Below are positions 43,399 to 52,639 of a stretch of 64,000 nucleotides of DNA, piece by piece (within the stretch, counting starts at the first letter, position 1; every line of letters begins with the position of its first letter). The DNA lies in NCBI GenBank assembly GCA_002391625.1, contig DGFJ01000009.1, forward strand, positions 1 to 64,000. Direction: 5' to 3'. The notes below the pieces were generated by a model. It was not told where the DNA came from, searched no databases, and was given only the letters and a program-made list of their open reading frames with translations. The position numbers were made by a program, and so were the translations under genes. The DNA is from Ruminococcaceae bacterium UBA3903. GTDB taxonomy: Bacteria > Bacillota > Clostridia > Oscillospirales > Acutalibacteraceae.

Positions 43399-44274
43399 TT
43401 ACTTGCCACGCTCCTCCATAATAATTTTTATTTCACCTTCGTTTATTCCTACCATAGCTTCGCCTAGGTCCTGGGACAAGGTGGCCAGCATATCAGAGTC
43501 TTTATAGTTTGTTACAGCCTTTACAATTGCAGCGGCACGCTTTTCAGGATTGCCGGATTTAAATATACCTGAGCCTACAAAAACGCCTTCAGCACCTAGG
43601 GTCATCATAAGTGCTGCGTCAGCAGGGGTTGCCACACCACCAGCAGCAAAGTTTACAACAGGCAGTCTGCCATTTTCAAAAACGTACTGAATAAGGTTAA
43701 TAGGGACTTGTAGATTTTTTGCTTCCTCAAATAGTTCATCCCCTCTTAAGGCTTGAATATGACGAATTTGACTGTAAATTTTACGCATATGACGAACCGC
43801 TTGAACTACATCGCCAGTGCCAGGCTCTCCTTTTGTCCTAATCATAGATGCACCCTCAGCTATTCTGCGTAATGCCTCACCTAAATCTCTGGCTCCACAT
43901 ACAAAAGGCACGTCAAATTTACTTTTGTCAATGTGGTAAACATCATCAGCGGGGGATAAAACCTCGCTTTCATCTATGTAGTCTATTTCAATAGCCTGCA
44001 AAATCTGAGCCTCGGCTATGTGACCTATACGGCATTTTGCCATAACAGGTATGGAAACAGCCTGTTGAATTCCTTTTATCATTTTTGGGTCGCTCATACG
44101 GGATACACCCCCAGCGGCACGGATGTCAGCGGGGATACGCTCCAACGCCATAACAGCACACGCACCGGCTTGTTCTGCTATTTTTGCTTGTTCGGGAGTG
44201 GTTACGTCCATTATTACGCCGCCCTTTAGCATTTGTGCCAGATTGACATTTAGTTCATATCTATTGTTGCTCAT
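43399..44274 (-). CDS. pdxS: Pyridoxal 5'-phosphate synthase lyase subunit
   Basis: PdxS (291 residues) joins ribose 5-phosphate, glyceraldehyde 3-phosphate and ammonia to form PLP. Signature stretches are [38 protein letters not shown], the catalytic Lys in MAKCRIGH, and [20 protein letters not shown] at 44274 has GGAG 9 bases upstream; an earlier ATG overlaps that site. Repeats upstream (44350-44401) may bind a regulator. Confidence 0.97.
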   Translation of the reverse strand: MSNNRYELNVNLAQMLKGGVIMDVTTPEQAKIAEQAGACAVMALERIPADIRAAGGVSRMSDPKMIKGIQQAVSIPVMAKCRIGHIAEAQILQAIEIDYIDESEVLSPADDVYHIDKSKFDVPFVCGARDLGEALRRIAEGASMIRTKGEPGTGDVVQAVRHMRKIYSQIRHIQALRGDELFEEAKNLQVPINLIQYVFENGRLPVVNFAAGGVATPADAALMMTLGAEGVFVGSGIFKSGNPEKRAAAIVKAVTNYKDSDMLATLSQDLGEAMVGINEGEIKIIMEERGK

Positions 44275-44338
44275 ATTAATTATCTCCATATATTGTTATT
44301 AACTTAATTGTGTATTGGAATTTCCTAGGAATAAGTTT

Positions 44339-44401
44339 ATTTTACCATTAACTGTATCTTTTAAAATGCACAGTTTTAATAAAAATAAAGTGTACAGTTT
44401 T
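44339..44401 (-). promoter_or_regulatory. pdxS promoter with repeat-type operator candidate
   Basis: Two near-identical 16-bp direct repeats with consensus TAAARTGYACAGTTTT (44362-44377 and 44386-44401, 24 bases apart) and one inverted AACTGTA (44350-44356) lie upstream of a minus-strand -10 box TAAAAT (44339-44344). Two direct repeats plus one inverted copy suggest binding by a MocR/PdxR-type regulator, which controls pdxST in other bacteria. No regulator gene is adjacent. Confidence 0.5.
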
Positions 44402-44552
44402 TGTTAAAACATTTAAGCAGGCTGATTATTGTTACCATGTTGTTATGGTTGCTAAGATGTATCCCCATACGCAACGATTAAAATTGCTTTTTTTAGGTAA
44501 AGATGATAAAATAAATGGGTATATTTTTATAGACAAGGTGAGGTGGTTGACG

Positions 44553-45407
44553 GTGGAGGCTGTGTTGCGAAGCAAGGATGAGCGTGAGCTGCTGTCCTTA
44601 ATGAAGGCTAACAGGATACCTCATGGAGTAATATTGCAAAGCAGTCAACCTGTAACAATACAAAAATATGCACAGCTGTTGTCACAATGGGCAGTATGCC
44701 AAAATGATGCTGGACATAAGTCCTGTGGTGAATGCAGTGGCTGCTTAAAGGTGTTGTCAGGAAACCATATAGATGTGTATACAGCACAAACCGCTGGAAA
44801 GCTAGAGGTTGTATCTGTTGACGAAATACGCCATATTTGCAGCGATGCCTACATTATGCCAAACGAAGCCACCGCAAAGGTGTATATATTACCAAATGCT
44901 GAAAAGATGCAGATAGCTGCTCAAAATGCCTTTTTAAAGGTACTGGAGGAGCCACCTCAAAATATATTGTTTATTTTATGTTGTGCAAATGCAGAACAGC
45001 TATTGGGAACTATCCGCAGCAGAGCAATGGTGTTTAATTTGGACAGCACGCAGGTGTTTGACGAAAAGATATTAGAAGCACAGGTAAGGGCTAAACAGAT
45101 TGCTACAGCCATAATAGAAACCAAGGGTATTAAGCTGTTAGAAGCAACAGGCAGTATAAATGACAGGGGCTTTGCACGATTAGTTATGACTGAATTGTCA
45201 GATATTATTAGACAGGCTTTAATAACAAGGTCTGGGGGCAGTGCAAAGGTTTGTAATGAGGCTAAGCTTATTCAAAGAAGAATACACAGAAAAAATCTGA
45301 TAGAAATATTAGAAACTATAAATACAGCACAGACACGCTTAGGACAAAATATTAACATTGGCTTGTTTACCGCGTGGTTGTGTGCTACACTCAGGAGGCA
45401 AAAATGA
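44553..45407 (+). CDS. holB: DNA polymerase III delta' subunit
   Basis: A 284-residue clamp-loader subunit. It has the zinc site with four Cys (CQNDAG..CGECSGC near residues 49-64), the delta' signature VVSVDEIRHI, LPNAEKMQIAAQNAFLKVLEEPP and the arginine-finger SRAM region (TIRSRAMVF). The Walker A site is degenerate, as expected for delta'. The start is uncertain; GTG at 44553 has AGGTGAGG 9 bases upstream, while the frame stays open another 36 codons upstream without family resemblance. It overlaps ricT by 4 bases. Confidence 0.9.
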   Translation: MEAVLRSKDERELLSLMKANRIPHGVILQSSQPVTIQKYAQLLSQWAVCQNDAGHKSCGECSGCLKVLSGNHIDVYTAQTAGKLEVVSVDEIRHICSDAYIMPNEATAKVYILPNAEKMQIAAQNAFLKVLEEPPQNILFILCCANAEQLLGTIRSRAMVFNLDSTQVFDEKILEAQVRAKQIATAIIETKGIKLLEATGSINDRGFARLVMTELSDIIRQALITRSGGSAKVCNEAKLIQRRIHRKNLIEILETINTAQTRLGQNINIGLFTAWLCATLRRQK

Positions 45408-46267
45408 CAGAGGTTATCGGCGTTAGATTTAAAGAAGTGGGCAAGGTATATTACTTTGATCCAGACAACACACCATTATCCACAGGCGATATGGTAATTG
45501 TTGAAACTGCTAGAGGTATAGAATGTGGTGAGGTAGCTACTCCAAATAAAAAAATTGATGACAGCACCATAGTTCATCCACTGAAAAAGCTAATTAGAAA
45601 AGCAACCCCAGAGGATTTAGCCCATGTGGAGGAAAATCGAACAAAAGAGAAAAATGCCTTTGATATTTGTGAAAAGAAAATATCTGCCCATAAGCTTGAT
45701 ATGAAGCTGGTAGATGTTGAATACACCTTTGATAATAATAAGATACTATTTTACTTTACCGCAGACGGTAGGGTAGATTTTAGGGCATTAGTAAAGGATT
45801 TGGCAGCTGTTTTTAGAACTAGAATAGAGCTAAGACAGATAGGTGTCCGTGATGAAGCGAAAATGCTAGGTGGATTGGGCATATGTGGCAGACCCTTTTG
45901 CTGTTCAGAATTTTTAGGAGAATTTCAGCCTGTATCCATAAAAATGGCAAAGGAACAGGGCTTGTCTTTAAGTCCTGTAAAAATATCAGGTACCTGTGGC
46001 AGATTAATGTGCTGTTTAAAATATGAACAAGAGGCATATTTAGACCTGCTTAAAAACACACCAAAGGTAGGTGCTATTGTTAACACCCCAGAGGGTAAGG
46101 GTACTGTTGTAGAGCAGAATTTGCTGACGGGTTCTTTAAAGGTGAAAATGGATAAGGCACCAGCGGCAGCACCGTTAGCCTTTAAGGTTAAGGATATAAA
46201 GATAATAAAGGACGCACAAATACGTGTGGATAGAAAAGAAATAGAGCAGTTAAAGGGATTAGAATAA
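45404..46267 (+). CDS. ricT: PSP1-domain protein RicT (YaaT)
   Basis: RicT (287 residues) belongs to the RicAFT complex, which in Bacillus binds Fe-S clusters and affects mRNA processing by RNase Y and sporulation. The PSP1 core carries CGRPFCCSEFL and CGRLMCCLKYEQ, the Cys pairs thought to hold the clusters. ATG at 45404 follows AGGAGG and overlaps the holB stop. holB-ricT order is conserved in Firmicutes. RicA and RicF are not in the window. Confidence 0.94.
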   Translation: MTEVIGVRFKEVGKVYYFDPDNTPLSTGDMVIVETARGIECGEVATPNKKIDDSTIVHPLKKLIRKATPEDLAHVEENRTKEKNAFDICEKKISAHKLDMKLVDVEYTFDNNKILFYFTADGRVDFRALVKDLAAVFRTRIELRQIGVRDEAKMLGGLGICGRPFCCSEFLGEFQPVSIKMAKEQGLSLSPVKISGTCGRLMCCLKYEQEAYLDLLKNTPKVGAIVNTPEGKGTVVEQNLLTGSLKVKMDKAPAAAPLAFKVKDIKIIKDAQIRVDRKEIEQLKGLE

Positions 46268-46357
46268 TTTTTTATGGTATTGATTAGTAAAAATATTGGC
46301 TGTTTTTCAATAAAGTATATGTAAATAATATAAATATTACTTTTTCAGGCAAAACAG

Positions 46358-46385
46358 TTGCTTTTTTTAAAAAGAATGGTACAAT
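46358..46385 (+). promoter_or_regulatory. Promoter of the ferredoxin gene
   Basis: TTGCTT (46358-46363), a 16-base spacer and TACAAT (46380-46385) lie 32 bases before the ATG. Confidence 0.65.
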
Positions 46386-46417
46386 AGTCTTGTAAATTTA
46401 TAAGGAGGTGTCTACAC

Positions 46418-46588
46418 ATGGCATATGTAATTAGTGAAGATTGTATATCTTGCGGAGCTTGCGAAGCTGAGTGTCCTGTAAGTGCAATTTCTGAGGGAGA
46501 CGGCAAATACGAGATTGACGCTGCTACATGCACAGAGTGCGGTAGCTGTGCAGATGTTTGCCCAGTTGGTGCTCCTAACCAAGAGTAA
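46418..46588 (+). CDS. Clostridial-type 2[4Fe-4S] ferredoxin (56 aa)
   Basis: A 56-residue electron carrier with two CxxCxxCxxxCP motifs: CISCGACEAECP (from residue 9) and CTECGSCADVCP (from residue 38). This size and pattern is the classical clostridial ferredoxin used with pyruvate oxidoreductase and hydrogenases. ATG follows AAGGAGG by 8 bases. It forms its own unit with a promoter and a strong terminator, which fits high expression in an anaerobe. Confidence 0.96.
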   Translation: MAYVISEDCISCGACEAECPVSAISEGDGKYEIDAATCTECGSCADVCPVGAPNQE

Positions 46589-46600
46589 TCTAATATTACA

Positions 46601-46644
46601 AAAAAACACCCTGTTTGATAGCAATATCAGACAGGGTGTTTTTT
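46601..46644 (+). terminator. Terminator of the ferredoxin gene
   Basis: A stem of about 19 bp with one mismatch (46601-46620 with 46625-46644, loop GCAA) contains ACACCCTGT/ACAGGGTGT and ends in TTTTTT, 12 bases after the stop. Confidence 0.9.
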
Positions 46645-46753
46645 ATGCTTTATTCTAAGCTTTGTTAATAATAAAGCCCAGTAGGACAATAGACAAATTA
46701 TGTATAACCTTTAGCTATAATGTGTTATCGTCTGCTGCTGTTAATTAAGCAAA

Positions 46754-46791
46754 AGCTTAGGTTAAGCCTGATTAAGAACTTGACCTAAGCT
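46754..46791 (-). terminator. Terminator of metK
   Basis: AGCTTAGGTTAAG (46754-46766) pairs with CTTGACCTAAGCT (46779-46791, one G-U); TTTTGCTT follows on the minus strand, 17 bases past metK. Confidence 0.8.
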
Positions 46792-46808
46792 ACGATGCTA
46801 TAAATTGT

Positions 46809-47999
46809 TTATTGGTTTATAATAGCGTTTTTAATGTCCTCAGCCTTATTTAGCTTTTCCCATTCTACACCTAGCTCCTCACGACCCATATGACCATAAG
46901 CCGCCAGTGGCTGGTACTTTGTTTCCCGTAGCCGTAGGTTGTCAATGATAGCAGCAGGACGCAGGTCAAATACCCTTGTAACAGCAGCTGCCAGCTGTTC
47001 GTTACTGTATTTAGAGGTACCAAAGCTGTCCACCATTACCGATACAGGCTTAGCAACACCGATAGCATATGCAAGCTGAACCTCACATTTTTTAGCTAAC
47101 CCAGCAGCTACAATGTTTTTAGCAACATGACGTGCGGCATATGCTGCACTGCGGTCTACCTTTGTAGGGTCTTTACCACTGAAAGCACCACCACCGTGAC
47201 GGGAGAAACCACCGTAGGTATCAACAATAATTTTTCTTCCTGTCAGACCGCTGTCACCAACAGGGCCACCGATAACGAAACGTCCTGTTGGGTTGATGTA
47301 TATTTTTGTGTTTTCATCCATCATATCAGCGGGAATTATTGCATCTATAACGTGCTTTTTCAGGTCTTTTCTTATTTGTTCTAAGGTGACATCCTCGCTG
47401 TGCTGTGTAGATACAACGATAGTATCAATCCTAACGATATTGTCGTTTTCATCATATTCTACGGTTACCTGAGTTTTACCGTCTGGTCTTAGATATTCTA
47501 ATGTGCCATCCTTACGAACCTTTGTCAGCTGTTTTGCCAGCCTGTGTGAATATGAGGCAGAGGCTGGCATTAGCTCGGGTGTTTCGTCACAGGCATAGCC
47601 AAACATCATGCCTTGATCACCAGCGCCTATTTGATTGTATTTGTCGGTTTCACCCTCTTTTAGCTCGTAGCTGGTGTTTACGCCCATTGCAATGTCAGGC
47701 GATTGTGCATCTATAGAGGTTAATACAGCACAGGTGCTACCGTTAAAGCCACAGTCCTGATTATCATATCCAATATCGTTTATAACATCTCTGGCAATAG
47801 AGGCAATATCCACGTAACAGTCAGTTGTTATCTCACCCATAACGTGAACCATACCCGTTGTGACAGTAGTTTCACAGGCTACGTGTGCATTTTTGTCCTG
47901 TTCCAGCACTGCGTCTAATACAGCGTCAGAGATTTGGTCACAGACCTTGTCTGGGTGTCCCTCTGTAACTGATTCTGATGTAAAAAAGTGTTTTGCCAT
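46809..47999 (-). CDS. metK: S-adenosylmethionine synthetase
   Basis: MetK (396 residues) makes SAM from methionine and ATP. Signatures are [15 protein letters not shown] near residue 12, [12 protein letters not shown] near 122 and [16 protein letters not shown] near 265. ATG follows AAAGGA (GAAAGGAAGATACAA upstream). A SAM-I riboswitch in its leader gives product feedback. Confidence 0.98.
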   Translation of the reverse strand: MAKHFFTSESVTEGHPDKVCDQISDAVLDAVLEQDKNAHVACETTVTTGMVHVMGEITTDCYVDIASIARDVINDIGYDNQDCGFNGSTCAVLTSIDAQSPDIAMGVNTSYELKEGETDKYNQIGAGDQGMMFGYACDETPELMPASASYSHRLAKQLTKVRKDGTLEYLRPDGKTQVTVEYDENDNIVRIDTIVVSTQHSEDVTLEQIRKDLKKHVIDAIIPADMMDENTKIYINPTGRFVIGGPVGDSGLTGRKIIVDTYGGFSRHGGGAFSGKDPTKVDRSAAYAARHVAKNIVAAGLAKKCEVQLAYAIGVAKPVSVMVDSFGTSKYSNEQLAAAVTRVFDLRPAAIIDNLRLRETKYQPLAAYGHMGREELGVEWEKLNKAEDIKNAIINQ

Positions 48000-48027
48000 T
48001 TGTATCTTCCTTTCAAACTAAAATATA

Positions 48028-48184
48028 TTAAAAAATAAAAACCGCCTCTCGGTAATCCGAAAAGCGGTTGCTTTTTGCTGTAAAAATTCTCATCTTTCGG
48101 CTTTACCGCAGGATTTGGCACCTTGCAAAAAAGTAGGTTGCCGGACTTCACAGGGCCTGTTCCCTCAGTCGCTCTTGATAAGTT
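48028..48184 (-). promoter_or_regulatory. SAM-I (S-box) riboswitch of metK
   Basis: On the minus strand the aptamer (48089-48182) shows CTTATCAAGAG closing with GATGAG (P1), GAGGGA..CAGGCCC, GAAGTCCGGCAACC, GGTGCCAAATCCTGC and GAAAGATGAG, all S-box landmarks. The expression platform is a terminator, AACCGCTTTTCGG with CCGAGAGGCGGTT (48040-48069), followed by TTTTTATTTTTT. SAM binding should turn metK off. Confidence 0.97.
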
Positions 48185-48252
48185 GGTAGCTGTATTTAAT
48201 TTGTGGTTATTATATCACTTTAAAGAAATTTGTCAATAGGTAATATTTGCAA

Positions 48253-48894
48253 TTATTTTAAAACCCTAGAGTGAATGATAGAGGATAAGGGCTTATACAG
48301 CAAAAATGTGATAAAGCCTACAACAATGCCTTTGAAAATATTAAAGGGTGCTACAGCAAACAAACAGAATGTAAATATATCGTTGATCATTGGGTTAATA
48401 ACGCTACCCATTTGTACAAAGGCGTCAATTGGTGCACCATATGCTACAGAATATACTGGCAGAAGGACTACTGCGTTTAGCACTGCACCAAATAAAGCCA
48501 TTGTTATCGTACCAATACCAATACCTACTAAGGCCCTTTTTCTGGTCTTTTTACGCTTGTAAATTAATGAGGCTGGTATAATAAGGGAACAGCCAATTAA
48601 AAAGTTTGCCAGCTCTCCTACACCTCCGGTAGACGTGCCTTTAATTACAAGCTTTACAAGTATCTTCACAAGCTCTATGGTTATACCTGCAACAGGACCT
48701 AGGATAAATGTTCCGATAAGAACAGGAACCTCGCTAAAGTCCAGCTCGTAAAAGCTAGGTGCTAAAAATCCAATGGGAAATTCAAAAAACATCAGTACAG
48801 CTGATAGGGCGGCAAACATAGCTATTATAGCCATTTTACGAACGTTAGTGCTGTTTTTTGATAAGGCGTGGTTTGTTGTTGTGTCTGATAACAT
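48253..48894 (-). CDS. ribU: Riboflavin transporter RibU (ECF S-component)
   Basis: RibU (213 residues) is the substrate-capture subunit of a riboflavin ECF transporter, with six hydrophobic segments. The N-terminal MAIIAMFAALSAVLMFFEFPI and LDFSEVPVLIGTFILGP are typical of RibU. The energising EcfA/A'/T module is not in the window and is presumably shared. An FMN riboswitch upstream confirms the flavin link. Confidence 0.95.
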   Translation of the reverse strand: MLSDTTTNHALSKNSTNVRKMAIIAMFAALSAVLMFFEFPIGFLAPSFYELDFSEVPVLIGTFILGPVAGITIELVKILVKLVIKGTSTGGVGELANFLIGCSLIIPASLIYKRKKTRKRALVGIGIGTITMALFGAVLNAVVLLPVYSVAYGAPIDAFVQMGSVINPMINDIFTFCLFAVAPFNIFKGIVVGFITFLLYKPLSSIIHSRVLK

Positions 48895-48939
48895 AAATAA
48901 GACTCCTATAAAATTTTATTTCTAATGATACTGCCTGCG

Positions 48940-49127
48940 AAATAAAAAATGCTCCACAGACATAAAAATCTGCGGAGCAAAAAGACGCTTATATGTAGCG
49001 TGTATCTTCTTTCATCCGGACTATACCGTCGGCTTTGGAATTTCACCAAATCAGCTTAACGCTCGTGGGCTATGCACCAAAAAAGTGCTTACCACCGGTG
49101 GGGAATCGCACCCCGCCCCGAAGACAG
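48940..49127 (-). promoter_or_regulatory. FMN riboswitch of ribU
   Basis: On the minus strand the RFN element runs from 49127 to 49001: TCTTCGGGGCGGGGTG, ATTCCCCACCGG, AGCCCACGAGC, GATTTGGTGAAATTCCA, GCCGACGGTATAGTC and GGATGAAAGAAGAT. A terminator follows, TGCTCCGCAGA with TCTGTGGAGCA (48950-48979) then TTTTTTATTT. FMN should repress ribU. Confidence 0.97.
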
Positions 49128-49183
49128 CATTATTAAATTATCTTTATTATATATGCTATTATATGTCTTGTCAACAGGAAATG

Positions 49184-49765
49184 CTACTGTTCATCTATTG
49201 TTAGGCTGTACGCAGGTAACATCTCCGTGATAAACACGTTTACCTCTGGTATATTCATCTTCTCCAATGACCTTTTGGTGGCTTGTTCTGCGTGAGTAAA
49301 TTCTTTATTGCCAAAACGCAGCTCCTCTGTACATTTAATTAGTGCAGAAAGCTTGTCCGCCGCCTTTACAAGCACCAACAGCTCTTTGTCGGTGTCTACA
49401 GGGTTTATTATGGTGCTATATTCGCCTTTTAAATCCTCTGGCAGCATATTAACTAGGCTGTTTTGTGCGTTCCTTTCAATCTCCTTATAGGCTTTTTTAA
49501 TCTCTGCATTATAATACTTTATAGGTGTTGGCAGGTCGCCTGTTATTATCTCACTGCTATCGTGATAAATACCCAGGAGGGCAGCACGTTCAGGGTTTAC
49601 GCTGCCACCAAAGCGTACATTACGAATAGTTGCCAGAGCGTGTGCGATGATTGCCACTTCTATGCTGTGTTCACATAAATTTTCTTGACGTGTGTTGTTC
49701 ATCAGCCCCCATCGGTGTATGTATTTCATACGGGATATTATTGCAAAAAAATTACAAGTCTCCAT
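49184..49765 (-). CDS. HD-domain 5'-deoxynucleotidase (YfbR-like)
   Basis: A 193-residue HD-superfamily protein similar to E. coli YfbR, which dephosphorylates deoxyribonucleoside 5'-monophosphates. The metal residues are in NLCEHSIEVA (His), YHDSSEIITGD (His-Asp, near residue 68) and KAADKLSALIKC (Asp near 135). RWGLMNNTRQEN is also a YfbR signature. ATG follows AAAGGAG. Single gene, minus strand. Confidence 0.9.
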   Translation of the reverse strand: METCNFFAIISRMKYIHRWGLMNNTRQENLCEHSIEVAIIAHALATIRNVRFGGSVNPERAALLGIYHDSSEIITGDLPTPIKYYNAEIKKAYKEIERNAQNSLVNMLPEDLKGEYSTIINPVDTDKELLVLVKAADKLSALIKCTEELRFGNKEFTHAEQATKRSLEKMNIPEVNVFITEMLPAYSLTIDEQ

Positions 49766-49932
49766 GGTGTTTCTCCTTTAACAGCTGTTTTGTGCTATAT
49801 GGACATTATATATCACCATCATTTTATACGCAATAAAAACATTGATATAAAATAATATGTTATGCATAGGTTGAAACAAATTTGTTAATTATTTAGTCTT
49901 TCACCATTTTATTGGTGCAATTTGTAATTACC

Positions 49933-49943
49933 TGTGGTATAAT
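49933..49943 (+). promoter_or_regulatory. Extended -10 promoter of the surface-polymer cluster
   Basis: TGTGG-TATAAT (49933-49943) is a perfect -10 box with the TRTGn extension, 82 bases before the yfhO start. Confidence 0.7.
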
Positions 49944-50025
49944 ACATTAGTTATTTTATGCCCAGAAGCAGATAGAAAATTATTGAAAAATATTGTATAA
50001 ATTACAGCTATAATGAGGTGTGTTT

Positions 50026-52578
50026 ATGACAGCTACACGACTGCAGTTGCCCCAGCAGAAAAAGCAAAGATATTGGTTAAAAGCCTTCTTGTTAGGCGTT
50101 TCAGTATCTTTTTTATTCTTTTTACCGTTTTTGCTTTATGACAATGGATTATTTTTATACTATGGCGACTTTAATGTTCAGCAAATATCCTTCTATCAAA
50201 TGATTCATGACAGTATATTAAACGGAAATATAGGCTGGAGTCACACCACTGATTTGGGTGCTAATATGGTAGGCTCGTATTCCTTCTATTTGTTAGGAAG
50301 TCCTTTCTTTTGGCTGACGCTGCCGTTCCCCAGTGAGGCTGTGCCGTATTTAATGGCACCGTTGCTAATATTAAAAACAGGCTGTGCAGCCTTGACAGCT
50401 TATATATATTTACGCAGATATGTTCATAATAAAAATATAGCTGTCATAGGTGCAATGCTGTATGCCTTTAGCGGATTTGCAACCTACAATATATTCTTTA
50501 ACCATTTTCATGAGGCTATGGTTATGTTCCCGTTATTGCTGGCTGCTGTTGATGAATATATGGAAACACATCGTCGTGGCGTTTTGGCTATGGCTGTGTT
50601 CGGTGCCTGCCTTGTAAACTATTATTTCTTTGTAGGTATGGCTATATTTATTGTAATATATTGGTTTGTCAGAATGTTTGCAAACAGCTACAAAATAAAG
50701 CTAAAGGATTTTTTAATACTGGTATTTGAGGTTGTATTGGGCTTCCTAGGCACCGCAGTTTTGCTCATACCGTCTGTGTTAGTAGTATCTCAAAACAACA
50801 GGGTAGGCAACACCCTAAATGGGTGGGCAGGACTGGTCTATAACAACCCACAAAGGTATGTGCATATTTTGGAAAGCTTCTTCTTTCCTCCTGATATACC
50901 TGCATATCCAAACTTTACCCCTGACTCTAACGCTAAATGGGGCTCTGTAGCTGGGTGGTTGCCTGTGTTTAGCATGACAGGCGTTATAGCGTTTATGCAG
51001 ACAAAGAACCGAAAGCATTGGTTAAAAAAACTGCTGCCTATGCTGTTCTTAATAGCCTTTGTTCCCATATTAAACAGCGTTTTTCAGCTGTTTAATTCAC
51101 AGTATTATGCACGTTGGTTTTATATGTTAATATTAATGATGTGTCTAACAACTGTTAAAAGCTTAGAGGACATAAAGGTAGATTGGAAGCGTGCTGTATT
51201 ATGGTCAACGGGTATTACCGTAGCCATAGCGGTGGGTATAGGTTTTATGCCTAATCAAAAAACTGATGATGCCGGTGTCACAACCACCTCCTACGGGGTT
51301 ATGTCTTATGCTGGAACTTTTTGGGCGTATGTGCTGATTGCCTTAATTTCTTTGGGCATATTAATACTATTACTAAGGTTATTAAAAAAGGACAGGAAAA
51401 AGTTTGTAAAAGCCAGCATATGCTGTATATGTGCCGTTACGGTTGTATATGCGGTTTGTTTTATAGCATTGGGCAAGATGAGGGGTTACAATTCCCATGA
51501 CTATTTAATACCACACGTTATTAATCAAGAGGATAAAATAAACCTGCCGGAAACAGACAATGTTCGCAGCGATTTTTACGGCTGTATGGATAATTCAGCT
51601 ATGTTTTGGCAGCTGCCGTCTATTCAGGCGTTTCACAGCATTGTGCCTGAATCCATAATGGAGTTTTACCCCACGATTGGTGTACAAAGAGATGTTGGTT
51701 CACGTCCTGAGGTGTCTGTTTATGGTTTGCGTTCATTTACGTCAACCAGATGGCTATTTGATTATACAGGTGACAGCAACTCCTTTGTGGAAACAGATGG
51801 TAAAAATAAAATGCCGGGCTGGACGTTATATGATACACAAAATGATTTTAATATTTATGAAAACCAAAGCTATATTCCAATGGGCTTTACCTATGACAGC
51901 TATATTTCAGAGGACGATTATAACAGCTGTTTAGAAAGCCGTCGCCATTTACTGTTGCTAAAGGCAATGGTTCTAAGCGATGAACAAATGGAGAAATACA
52001 GTGATATTACTCAGGGTAAAACCGATGATTTTAAAAGCTTTGTATATACAGAAAATGAGTATTACAATGACTGTCAGGCTAGAAAACAGCTGACCTGTTC
52101 AAGCTTTGCCTATGACAACGACGGCTTTTCAGCAGAGATAACCACTGATAACACAGGTGACAGGCTGGTGTTCTTTAGTGTACCATATGAGGACGGCTGG
52201 TCCGCACAGGTTAACGGTGAGGATGTTGACATAGAGCGTGTAAACGTTGGCTTTATGGCGGTTAGAGTACCTGCCAATACAACCAGCGAAATTAGATTTA
52301 ATTACAAAACGCCTGGTTTGACAGCAGGTATAATTATCACTGTAAGCTGTATTTTAATATTTGCAAGCTATATGTGGATATGGGGATTAAGGAAAAATAA
52401 AGAAATAAAAGCAAGGAAAAAGACATATCGTATTGGTAACAGGCAAACGGTTAGCACCATTAAGGCTGCTGAACAGGATATGGATATGATAAAGGCTGTT
52501 AACCAAGAGGACAAGGGAAACCTTGACAAAAATTCTACAGGGGATAGTGATGATGAAATCACAAGAACCCCTATGTAA
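50026..52578 (+). CDS. yfhO: YfhO-family polytopic membrane protein
   Basis: An 850-residue membrane protein of the YfhO family, GT-C-like proteins implicated in adding sugar to lipoteichoic acid or other surface polymers. It has about 12 hydrophobic segments, an acidic first loop typical of GT-C folds (YYGDFNVQQISFY near residue 45) and a C-terminal extracellular beta-domain with DRLVFFSVPYEDGWSAQVNG. The last 70 residues are a charged cytoplasmic tail. ATG at 50026 is 7 bases after GAGG. It heads the surface cluster. Confidence 0.9.
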   Translation: MTATRLQLPQQKKQRYWLKAFLLGVSVSFLFFLPFLLYDNGLFLYYGDFNVQQISFYQMIHDSILNGNIGWSHTTDLGANMVGSYSFYLLGSPFFWLTLPFPSEAVPYLMAPLLILKTGCAALTAYIYLRRYVHNKNIAVIGAMLYAFSGFATYNIFFNHFHEAMVMFPLLLAAVDEYMETHRRGVLAMAVFGACLVNYYFFVGMAIFIVIYWFVRMFANSYKIKLKDFLILVFEVVLGFLGTAVLLIPSVLVVSQNNRVGNTLNGWAGLVYNNPQRYVHILESFFFPPDIPAYPNFTPDSNAKWGSVAGWLPVFSMTGVIAFMQTKNRKHWLKKLLPMLFLIAFVPILNSVFQLFNSQYYARWFYMLILMMCLTTVKSLEDIKVDWKRAVLWSTGITVAIAVGIGFMPNQKTDDAGVTTTSYGVMSYAGTFWAYVLIALISLGILILLLRLLKKDRKKFVKASICCICAVTVVYAVCFIALGKMRGYNSHDYLIPHVINQEDKINLPETDNVRSDFYGCMDNSAMFWQLPSIQAFHSIVPESIMEFYPTIGVQRDVGSRPEVSVYGLRSFTSTRWLFDYTGDSNSFVETDGKNKMPGWTLYDTQNDFNIYENQSYIPMGFTYDSYISEDDYNSCLESRRHLLLLKAMVLSDEQMEKYSDITQGKTDDFKSFVYTENEYYNDCQARKQLTCSSFAYDNDGFSAEITTDNTGDRLVFFSVPYEDGWSAQVNGEDVDIERVNVGFMAVRVPANTTSEIRFNYKTPGLTAGIIITVSCILIFASYMWIWGLRKNKEIKARKKTYRIGNRQTVSTIKAAEQDMDMIKAVNQEDKGNLDKNSTGDSDDEITRTPM

Positions 52579-52639
52579 TGTTTTATGTAAAAGGATAGGG
52601 AAAAAACTTTTGCAAGCATACGAAAAGGAGGAAAGTAGT

